64,000 nt of DNA from Bacteroidaceae bacterium (GTDB lineage Bacteria > Bacteroidota > Bacteroidia > Bacteroidales > Bacteroidaceae): the NCBI GenBank assembly GCA_017940565.1, contig JAGAYH010000042.1:62001-126000 (forward strand), in the 5' to 3' direction. Below are positions 57,995 to 64,000 of this stretch, piece by piece. The notes under the pieces were generated by a model. That model was not told the DNA's origin, ran no database searches, and worked only from the letters and a program-made list of their open reading frames with translations. Each line of letters opens with the position of its first letter. Position 1 is the stretch's first letter. The position numbers and the translations under genes are program-made.

Positions 57995-59716
57995 ATGTCC
58001 CCCAAACTGCGCAACTGGTTTTTTGCCTTCGGTCTGGCCGCCGTTGTCGTCATGTTCCTCACGCTCGACGTCGATTTCGGACAGTTGTGGGCCGCCCTGT
58101 GCCGCGCCGGTTACTGGCTGGTGGGAGTAATCGGGATATGGGTTGTCATCTATGCTTTCAATGCCGCGTCGTGGTATTGTCTCATCCACAACGGCGAGCG
58201 GCCGGCGCCCGTGGGTTACTGGCGTGTGCTGAAACTCACCGTTTCTGGTTTTGCGCTCAACTACGCCACCCCGTTCGGGCTCATGGGCGGCGAGCCTTAC
58301 CGCATCATGGAGCTGTCGCCGGCTCTGGGCACACCGCGGGCCACGTCGAGCGTCATCCTCTATGTGATGATGCACATTTTCTCCCACATCTGCTTCTGGC
58401 TGGCCTCAATCGTGCTCTATGCGGCCATGTATAAGGTCAGTTTCTTCATGGGCATGCTTCTGGCCGTCACCGCGGTGGTCCTGTTGCTTCTGGTTTATTT
58501 CTTCATGCGGGGCTATCAGCGCGGCATGGTGGTCAAAACGTTCCGTTTGTTGCAGTCCATTCCGTTGGTAAAGGGGTGGGCCGCCCGTTTCTATGCCCGT
58601 CAGCAGGAGGCGTTGCAGAAAATCGACCGTCAGATAGCCGAACTCCACAGCCGGCGCCGCTCCACGTTCTATGCGTCCTTCGGTTTTGAGTTCGTGGCCC
58701 GCGTGCTCACCAGTATGGAGCTCTTTTTCATACTCAAGATACTCACGCCCGAGGTCAATTTCCTTGACTGCGTGCTCATCATGGCCTTCACTTCGCTGTT
58801 TGCCAACCTCTTTTTCTTCTCGCCCATGCAACTCGGTGCCCGCGAGGGCGGATTTGCCCTGGCGGTGGGCGGACTGGCCCTGTCGCCGGCTTTCGGGCTC
58901 TACATGAGTCTCATTACCCGGGTGCGCGAGCTTTTCTGGATTGCCGTCGGCGTGTTGCTTATGAAAGTGGGCAACCGGCGTGTCCGTCCCGATGAACCGA
59001 AAACGGAGTTAGTCGCGACGAAAACGGAGTTAGGCCAACCGAAGGCGGATATAGGCGCATACATCTTCGATTACGGCGGCACGCTTGACACTGGCGGCAC
59101 CCACTGGGCCCACGTCCTCTGGGACGGCTACCTCCACGCCGGCACCGGTGTGACGGAACAGCAGTTCCGCGAAGCCTACGTCTATGCCGAACGCGCCCTG
59201 GCCAGGCAGCCCGTCATTGTTGCCACCGACACGTTCCGCGACGTGCTCCGCAAGAAAGTGACCCTGCAGTTTGAATACCTGAAAGCCCCCCATTCCCTGC
59301 TCTCCACTGTTGTTGACTACTGCTACGCCGTGGCCCGTCGGCACACGGAGGAGTCGCGCAGGGTGCTCCTGAAACTGCGCGGGCGCTGTCCCCTGGTGCT
59401 CGTCACCAATTTCTATGGCAATATGCACAGCGTGCTCCGTGATTTTGGTATGGAAGAGCTCTTCCAGACCGTTGTGGAGTCCGCCGTCGTGGGAGTGCGC
59501 AAGCCCGACCCGGCTATATTCCGGAAAGCTCTTGATTTTTTGGGGCTGCCACCTCAGGATGTCTGCGTGGTGGGTGACTCGATGATGAAGGATATTATGC
59601 CTGCCAAAAGTCTGGGTTGCCATACCGTGTGGCTGCGCGGCCGCAACTGGGACGGCTCACCCGACGACGAGTCGCTGCCCGATGCCTGCATCGACCGGCT
59701 GGAAGAATTGTTATAA
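57995..59716 (+). CDS. UPF0104/LPG-synthase-TM-like membrane domain fused to a HAD hydrolase through a 21-bp repeat linker
   Basis: A 573-residue fusion. Residues 1 to about 325 form an 8-9 segment membrane domain of the UPF0104 (flippase-like, AglD/MprF TM) family, with YATPFGLMGGEPYRIMEL as its hallmark. Residues 336-356 (PKTELVATKTELGQPKAD) are coded by three tandem 21-bp family A units, in frame. From 357 a HAD domain begins with YIFDYGGTLD, where the second Asp of DxD is Gly, then KPDPAIFRKAL and VVGDSMMKDI. It may move or dephosphorylate a lipid head-group intermediate. It is last in the operon; a strong terminator follows. Confidence 0.88.
   Translation: MSPKLRNWFFAFGLAAVVVMFLTLDVDFGQLWAALCRAGYWLVGVIGIWVVIYAFNAASWYCLIHNGERPAPVGYWRVLKLTVSGFALNYATPFGLMGGEPYRIMELSPALGTPRATSSVILYVMMHIFSHICFWLASIVLYAAMYKVSFFMGMLLAVTAVVLLLLVYFFMRGYQRGMVVKTFRLLQSIPLVKGWAARFYARQQEALQKIDRQIAELHSRRRSTFYASFGFEFVARVLTSMELFFILKILTPEVNFLDCVLIMAFTSLFANLFFFSPMQLGAREGGFALAVGGLALSPAFGLYMSLITRVRELFWIAVGVLLMKVGNRRVRPDEPKTELVATKTELGQPKADIGAYIFDYGGTLDTGGTHWAHVLWDGYLHAGTGVTEQQFREAYVYAERALARQPVIVATDTFRDVLRKKVTLQFEYLKAPHSLLSTVVDYCYAVARRHTEESRRVLLKLRGRCPLVLVTNFYGNMHSVLRDFGMEELFQTVVESAVVGVRKPDPAIFRKALDFLGLPPQDVCVVGDSMMKDIMPAKSLGCHTVWLRGRNWDGSPDDESLPDACIDRLEELL
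59000..59062 (+). repeat. 21-bp tandem array, family A, three units inside a coding sequence
   Basis: Units 59000-59020 (AAAACGGAGTTAG), 59021-59041 (AAAACGGAGTTAG) and 59042-59062 (AAGGCGGATATAG) encode KTELVAT, KTELGQP and KADIGAY, joining two domains of the fusion protein. Confidence 0.9.
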
Positions 59717-59758
59717 ACGGAAAGGCGTCATTCATCAAGGAATGACGCCTTTCCGTTT
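59715..59758. terminator. Strong bidirectional terminator
   Basis: Perfect 19-bp arms AAACGGAAAGGCGTCATTC (59715-59733) and complement (59740-59758), loop ATCAAG; between convergent genes. Confidence 0.92.
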
Positions 59759-59781
59759 CGTTCTTATATGTCCTTATAATT

Positions 59782-61407
59782 CTAAAATCCCGTCCACGTC
59801 TGTCGCCAGAAGGTCCGCGCCATCTCGTCCCAGCGGCTGATGGTGGCGCCGAAGAAGTCGGCTGTATAGCCGTTGAGCATCTGTTGCGCCTTCTTCGGGT
59901 CGCTGGCGTTGAGCGTCTGCCATGTCTGCTCGACGAAAGGCAGTTCGCGCAGGCCCTTTTCGATGAAATAGTCGCGGGCGGGCTCCAGAGTCTTGCGGTA
60001 GGTGCCCCAGCGCACGGTGGCCAAGCGGTTGGCCTTGCGGTAGAACCACAGGGCGGCATCGTCGCGGTCGCTGTGCTGGCCGCAGGTCTGGAGTCTCTTG
60101 GGCAGTTCGGTCGTACCGCTGAAGATGGGGAAACGGGGGCTCTGTCCCGGGTTGTCAAGGGCCATCCACACCACGCCGCCCACTTCATTGGGCAGCCATG
60201 AGCGCAGCTGTATGACGGTGCTGTAGGCGCACCAGGGCACGCTGACGGTGCGGATGTTTTTCATCGTCGAGTCCCCCATGGCGTAGTACATGTTGATTTC
60301 GTCGGGGCGCATCCAGGGGTTCGACACGGGCGATACGGTGCTGTCGGCCACGCTGCCGTCCTGATTTTTCTTGCCCGGCAGCTTGTGGCGTCCGCTCAGG
60401 TTCTTCGCCGTGCCTTCGTAGTAGCTGCCGAGGAGTTGCATCACGCGTTCCACACTCACCTTTTCATCGGGTCGCACGCTCAGCGGCAGGTTTTCTACCG
60501 TGTCGCTCAGATGGAGCGAGGGAGCCAGGGCATCGAGGATGAAATGCTCGCGAACGCTGTAGTTTTTCTTTTCGCCGAAGTAGTTGCCGCCGCTGTAGGC
60601 TTTCCAGAAGCAGAAGGGCTCCTTGCCGTCCCAGAGTTTCAGTTTCTTGGCAACGTCGAACACGTTGTCCGAGGCCATGTAGTGGTCCGTGTCGTCCAGA
60701 TGCAGTTCACCGATGCGGCAGATGTTGGCCGACACCGACACCTCGTCGTCGGGAATGCGCACGGCAGCCCACACGGCCCCTTTCTTCTTCGGGCCTTCGC
60801 CGAAGATTTCAAATATCCACACTTCATTGGGGTCGGCCACGGTCAGGCATTCACCGCTGTCGCCGTAGCCGTATTCCTTGGCCAGCTGTCCCATCAGCCG
60901 GATGGCTTCGCGTGCCGTCGTGCAGCGTTCCAGAGCCACACGTTGCAGTTCCTCGATGAAGAAGAGCCCCTCCTTGTTGCGCAGGGTGTCGCGTCCGCCG
61001 ATGGTGGTCTCGCCGATGCCCAGCTGTTTCTCGTTCAGGCAGGGGTAGGCGGTGTCCAGATAGCGGTAGGTGTGGCTGGCTTGGGGAATGGTGCCGCGGC
61101 AGCGCACTTTTGTGCTGTCCTGGGCGCTCTCGGTGTGCATGCGTCCTTCGTAGATGGCGGTGGTGGCGCCCTTCTTGTGGTCGCGGGCGGGAACGATTTG
61201 CATCCACGTGCGGTACCATGAGTCGCAGGTGTGGGAGGTCATCACCGAGCCGTCTTCCGATGCCTGCCGGCCCACCATGATGCTGGTGCAGGACAGGCGC
61301 GGATGGCCTTCGCTGTGGATGTTGGCGGCGGTGGGCTGGCCCCATGCCGGGACCACCGTAAGTAGCAGGGCGCTGAGGCCCAACTGTCGGATATCCTTTT
61401 TGGTCAT
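59782..61407 (-). CDS. C69 family dipeptidase, exported
   Basis: A 541-residue secreted peptidase of the C69 (PepD) family, N-terminal nucleophile hydrolases. A signal peptide (about 1-23, PAWG-Q) precedes the motif CTSIMVGR (Cys about 40), the predicted nucleophile exposed after processing. Further family blocks are SHTCDSWYRTWMQIVPA, GIGETTIGGR, GECLTVADPNEVWIFE and NPWMRPDEINMYYAMG. It should cleave dipeptides in the periplasm. It is monocistronic, with its own -7 element and a shared bidirectional terminator. C-terminal length is normal for Bacteroidota members. Confidence 0.92.
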   Translation of the reverse strand: MTKKDIRQLGLSALLLTVVPAWGQPTAANIHSEGHPRLSCTSIMVGRQASEDGSVMTSHTCDSWYRTWMQIVPARDHKKGATTAIYEGRMHTESAQDSTKVRCRGTIPQASHTYRYLDTAYPCLNEKQLGIGETTIGGRDTLRNKEGLFFIEELQRVALERCTTAREAIRLMGQLAKEYGYGDSGECLTVADPNEVWIFEIFGEGPKKKGAVWAAVRIPDDEVSVSANICRIGELHLDDTDHYMASDNVFDVAKKLKLWDGKEPFCFWKAYSGGNYFGEKKNYSVREHFILDALAPSLHLSDTVENLPLSVRPDEKVSVERVMQLLGSYYEGTAKNLSGRHKLPGKKNQDGSVADSTVSPVSNPWMRPDEINMYYAMGDSTMKNIRTVSVPWCAYSTVIQLRSWLPNEVGGVVWMALDNPGQSPRFPIFSGTTELPKRLQTCGQHSDRDDAALWFYRKANRLATVRWGTYRKTLEPARDYFIEKGLRELPFVEQTWQTLNASDPKKAQQMLNGYTADFFGATISRWDEMARTFWRQTWTGF

Positions 61408-61439
61408 TTTCTAAAGGTGTGAAGTCTGTAAATTGTATG

Positions 61440-61447
61440 CAAAGTTA
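61440..61447 (-). promoter_or_regulatory. -7 element of the C69 peptidase gene
   Basis: Minus-strand TAACTTTG, 32 bp before the ATG at 61407. Confidence 0.65.
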
Positions 61448-61567
61448 ATCTTAACTTCGCGGAAAATGACTTTTTGATGCAAAAAATAAATTTTTCGGGC
61501 CAATATGTGGAATTTCGCTGAAAAAAATGCCTGTTTATTGAAAAACGGCCATTTTCTTTGGTCAAGG

Positions 61568-61599
61568 TTTGGTAGGTGAGGATGAAAACTGTAATTTTG
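61568..61599 (+). promoter_or_regulatory. Strong promoter with no gene behind it
   Basis: TTTG (61568-61571), 20-bp spacer, TAATTTTG (61592-61599), close to the full Bacteroidota -33/-7 consensus. It points to the possible small RNA that follows. Confidence 0.6.
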
Positions 61600-61605
61600 T
61601 AAAGC

Positions 61606-61714
61606 ATTTGAAAGTAATAAGTAGTTTATTAGATGCAAAAGTGGTGTTTTTCATAGTGATTTTTATCGAATGCTGCCGGCCCGTTTGTGAAAACAGGCCG
61701 GCAGCGCTTTTTTT
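61606..61714 (+). ncRNA. Possible small RNA
   Basis: About 105-110 nt between a near-consensus promoter and a perfect intrinsic terminator (GCTGCCGGCC 61672-61681 pairing with 61696-61705, inner GTTT/AAAC, then seven T). No open frame longer than a few codons exists in it, only a 7-codon ATG frame. I do not recognise it as 6S, SRP or another known family. The 5' end is estimated from the promoter. Confidence 0.45.
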
Positions 61715-61785
61715 ATGTGTCCTTATTTCCCTGTTTTTTCTATCATCGTGGGCTGTTGCCGAACGCCGCCCCGCCGCATTAACGC

Positions 61786-61807
61786 TTTTAACACCGGTGT
61801 GTTAAAA
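61786..61807. repeat. Inverted repeat TTTTAACAC / GTGTTAAAA
   Basis: TTTTAACAC (61786-61794), loop CGGT, GTGTTAAAA (61799-61807); same arms as at 10602-10643, both next to a family B array. Confidence 0.6.
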
Positions 61808-61838
61808 CGGTTAATTTCGGGCCGGACTTCGGAAAAAC

Positions 61839-61901
61839 GAAGCGCCGTTTTGTATTTTTGAAACGCCGTTTCAAAATTTTGAGGCGCCGCCTTTGTTTTT
61901 A
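61839..61901. repeat. 21-bp tandem array, family B, three units
   Basis: Units 61839-61859 (GAAGCGCCGTTTT), 61860-61880 (GAAACGCCGTTTC) and 61881-61901 (GAGGCGCCGCCTT). In the divergent region between the C69 peptidase and the two-component genes. The remaining 61902-62094 holds nothing I can support. Confidence 0.88.
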
Positions 61902-62094
61902 CATTTTCAACCTTATTGGCTGCCAGGGGATTGCAAAGGCGCTTTTTAGTTGCGAATTTCGTAACTACGCGGCATTATACTTGCTGTTACGGTATATAAA
62001 AGGTGTCGTGCGTGTGGTCCATGCCCGTTTGGGGGATACGTTGGCGGCAGTCGGGACGTTTGCTGATAAAAAAGAACAATTCGTTGAAAGTTGT

Positions 62095-62125
62095 TTTGCC
62101 AGTTGGCTACAAATGGTTACCTTTG
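62095..62125 (+). promoter_or_regulatory. Promoter of the two-component operon
   Basis: TTTG (62095-62098), 19-bp spacer, TACCTTTG (62118-62125), 24 bp before the ATG at 62150. Matches the Bacteroidota consensus spacing. Confidence 0.75.
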
Positions 62126-62149
62126 CGTTTAAACGGTTAAACGAAAGGA

Positions 62150-63301
62150 ATGAAACTAAGGGCGAACAAACTGCTTACTTCCGAGAACGTGCTCTACATG
62201 TCACTGTGGGGCCTGTTGTTCCTGGCCCCGATCATCACGGTGTATGTCCGTTCCATTTCCGATACGACATTCTCGTTCGCATGGCAGCCTATCTTCTACA
62301 TCTGGGGCTATTTCCTGCTGTATCTGACCATATTCGTCCTCCACAACGCGTTCCTGGCCCCGCTGTTGGTCTATAAGCAGCGCAAGTCGCTCTACTTTAC
62401 CATGGTAGCCGTGGTGCTGTCGCTTTTCATAGTGGGCAACTGTTCCGGCCGCTTCTCGTTTCGTCCGCCCATGCCGCCCCCCGCTCCCCGCATAGAGATC
62501 ACCGTGGCACACGACGATGGCCACGCGGCGGCTTTCCGTCGGAACCAGCGGCCTCCTCACCGTCCCATGCGCCGGCCGGAGGAGCGTGTGGTTATCCCCT
62601 TGGTGGTATTGGTGCTCATGTTCGGCATGAACATCGGCGTGAAGTTCTATTACAAGTCGGCCAAGGATGCCCAGCGTTTGCACGAACTGGAGCGGCAGAA
62701 CATCAGCCACCAGCTGGAATACCTGAAGTTCCAGATCAATCCGCACTTCCTGATGAACACCCTCAACAACATCCATGCCCTCGTTGACATTGACCCCGAA
62801 CGCTCGAAAGAGGCCATCCTGCAGCTGTCGGCCATGATGCGCTACATGCTCTATGACGGTGCGCGCGACTGGGTGCCGCTGGACCGTGAGGTGGCTTTTC
62901 TGAAAAACTATATCAATCTGATGCGGTTGCGCTACACCGACCGACTCCGCATCGATGTGGGTTTGCCTGCCTCGCTGCCGGAGAGCACCGTGCCTCCGCT
63001 CATCTTCGTCACTTTCGTGGAAAATGCCTTCATGCATGGCGTGAGCTACGTCCATCCCTCGTTTGTCGAGGTAAATCTCAAGGCCGAAGGCAACGACCTT
63101 ATGTTCACTTGCCGTAACAGCAAGGCGGAGGTGACGCCCGACACCCATAAGGGCGGCGTGGGACTTGAGAATGTGACCAAGCGCCTGGCTCTCATCTATG
63201 GCGACCGGCAGATGTACGACGTGCAGGAGGACGGGCAGACCTACACCGTTTCGCTCCGCTTACCGAAAAATGTGAACATAAAGACTAATAATAATGAGTG
63301 A
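62150..63301 (+). CDS. LytS/YehU-type sensor histidine kinase
   Basis: A 383-residue membrane sensor kinase. Four or so hydrophobic segments (about 15-100 and 147-168) flank a Pro/His/Arg-rich loop (RPPMPPPAPR, HRPMRRPEER; about 105-145). The kinase core begins near 195 with LKFQINPHFLMNTLNN, the conserved phospho-acceptor His of this family, and a GHKL ATPase follows with FVENAFMHG (N-box), GGVGLENVTKRL (G-box). It autophosphorylates on His and passes the phosphate to the LytTR regulator encoded next; the stop overlaps that start by 8 bp. Signal is unknown. A consensus promoter and RBS-like AAAGGA lie before the ATG. Confidence 0.94.
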   Translation: MKLRANKLLTSENVLYMSLWGLLFLAPIITVYVRSISDTTFSFAWQPIFYIWGYFLLYLTIFVLHNAFLAPLLVYKQRKSLYFTMVAVVLSLFIVGNCSGRFSFRPPMPPPAPRIEITVAHDDGHAAAFRRNQRPPHRPMRRPEERVVIPLVVLVLMFGMNIGVKFYYKSAKDAQRLHELERQNISHQLEYLKFQINPHFLMNTLNNIHALVDIDPERSKEAILQLSAMMRYMLYDGARDWVPLDREVAFLKNYINLMRLRYTDRLRIDVGLPASLPESTVPPLIFVTFVENAFMHGVSYVHPSFVEVNLKAEGNDLMFTCRNSKAEVTPDTHKGGVGLENVTKRLALIYGDRQMYDVQEDGQTYTVSLRLPKNVNIKTNNNE

Positions 63302-64000
63302 CGAACTGAAAATACGTTGTCTGGCTGTTGACGACGAGCCTTTGGCGCTGCAGCAACTGGAGAAATACATTGGCGAGGTGCCGTGGCTGGAGTGTGTGGG
63401 ACTGTGCCAAAGTGCTGTGGAAGCACGCCAGCAGATGGAACAGCAGGCGGTCGATGCCCTCTTTCTCGATATCAACATGCCCGACCTCAGCGGGCTTGAC
63501 CTGGTGCGCGGACTGGCAGTGACGCCGCTGGTGGTGTTCACCACGGCTTATTCCGAGTATGCCCTGGAAGGTTACAAGGTCGATGCCGTTGATTTCCTGC
63601 TCAAACCCTTCGGTGCAGCCGACTTCCAGCGTGCAGCGGAGAAGGTGCGCGAACGTTTCCGTTTGCTCCACAACCAGTCGGCGGCAGCACCGGCCGAGAC
63701 GTCCGACGATGTACTCTTCCTGAAAGCCGACTACAAAGTGGTGCGCATTGACATAAACAAAATCCGGTATGTGGAGGGCATGAGCGAATATCTGCGTTTC
63801 CACTTTGCCGGAGGACGTCAGCCGCTGGTGACGCTTCTTAATATGAAAGACTTGGCCGAGCGCCTGCCGGCCGCCAGTTTCATGCGCATCCACCGTTCAT
63901 ATATCATAAATCTTGAAAAAGTCAAGGAAGTCAATAAAAACCGCGTTGTGCTGGACGACAATACGGAACTTCCTATCGGTGACCTCTACCGCGATGCTTT
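63294..64000 (+). CDS. LytTR family response regulator (3' end outside window)
   Basis: A response regulator open to the window end, 235 codons seen. The receiver domain (about 5-120) has VDDEPLALQQLE with the acidic pair, the phospho-acceptor Asp in LFLDINMPDLSG, and TTAYSEYALEGY and LKPFG with the conserved Thr and Lys. The LytTR DNA-binding domain starts at about 145 (DVLFLKADYKVVRIDINKI) and includes YVEGMSEYLRFHF and MRIHRSYIINLEKVKEV. It is the partner of the preceding histidine kinase, overlapping it by 8 bp. It should bind direct-repeat sites and regulate envelope or transport genes. No stop codon is reached. Confidence 0.93.
   Translation, partial: MSDELKIRCLAVDDEPLALQQLEKYIGEVPWLECVGLCQSAVEARQQMEQQAVDALFLDINMPDLSGLDLVRGLAVTPLVVFTTAYSEYALEGYKVDAVDFLLKPFGAADFQRAAEKVRERFRLLHNQSAAAPAETSDDVLFLKADYKVVRIDINKIRYVEGMSEYLRFHFAGGRQPLVTLLNMKDLAERLPAASFMRIHRSYIINLEKVKEVNKNRVVLDDNTELPIGDLYRDA

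Noticed and set aside
61569..61805. 78-codon frame in the region before the two-component operon
   Set aside because: It starts ahead of the orphan promoter and runs through the terminator hairpin; composition is not protein-like.
61858..62376. 172-codon frame overlapping the histidine kinase start
   Set aside because: Runs through a repeat array and a consensus promoter, then out of frame into the kinase gene.
1..64000. tRNA, rRNA, IS elements, prophage, restriction or defence systems
   Set aside because: I looked for tRNA-like and transposase-like sequences in the intergenic regions and frames and found none I could support.

Overview
The window is a chromosomal stretch of a GC-rich (roughly 58-60% by eye) member of the Bacteroidota, most likely Bacteroidales and perhaps Prevotellaceae. 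The grounds are the many TAnnTTTG promoter -7 elements, weak Shine-Dalgarno use, a SecA with a Bacteroidota-type zinc tail, an HU-like protein with a C-terminal extension, a type IX secretion-like C-terminus on a GH95 enzyme, and SpoIID/AmpG/BadF and DUF4922/DUF4923 genes typical of the group. I see no tRNA, rRNA, prophage, insertion sequence or CRISPR array.

Layout. 1-14.9 kb: the 3' part of secA, a DUF4298 gene, a sodium:solute symporter, two flavodoxin-like proteins, a carboxyltransferase subunit, a secreted GH78-like enzyme, an AraC regulator, a ferritin-like protein, a ZIP transporter, a short AT-rich insert with a lipoprotein gene, and an MBL hydrolase. 15-21.8 kb: a Tat-type phosphoesterase, a secreted beta-helix protein, mazG, an HU-like protein and valS. 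21.8-28.9 kb: a minus-strand surface-sugar operon (rfbF-rfbG-SDR-split transketolase-flippase-GT2) that looks built to make and export a glycan with a CDP-derived, possibly two-carbon-branched, sugar. 29-34.1 kb: a GH30 enzyme and an envelope operon (small secreted protein, L,D-transpeptidase, ECF sigma, putative anti-sigma, helical periplasmic protein). 34.2-39.4 kb: GNAT, DnaQ-like exonuclease, GT2, RNase Z and ribosomal protein S1. 39.6-47.2 kb: a lipoprotein and a probable peptidoglycan-salvage cluster (GT2-DUF4922 fusion, SpoIID-like, AmpG-like, BadF-family kinase, DUF4923 lipoprotein). 47.3-54.2 kb: a secreted esterase, GH95, an Fe-S aldo/keto reductase and rlmN. 54.4-59.7 kb: a tightly overlapping operon (pdxA, nucleotidyltransferase, ATP-grasp, CDP-alcohol transferase, UPF0104-HAD fusion) that looks like polar-lipid head-group synthesis. 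59.8-64 kb: a C69 dipeptidase, a possible small RNA, and a LytS/LytR-type two-component pair cut by the window end.

The most striking signal is not a gene. At least a dozen loci carry short tandem arrays whose unit is exactly 21 bp, in four sequence families (A, B, C, D), usually three or four units per locus. The units are dyad-symmetric or nearly so, and some arrays mix families while keeping the 21-bp length. They lie between genes, beside promoters, within terminator hairpins and, once, in frame inside a coding sequence, where three units form the linker joining a membrane domain to a HAD domain. Twenty-one bp equals two turns of B-DNA and also seven codons, so such arrays could order proteins on one DNA face and can join reading frames without a shift. 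I know of no description of this system; its function is open.
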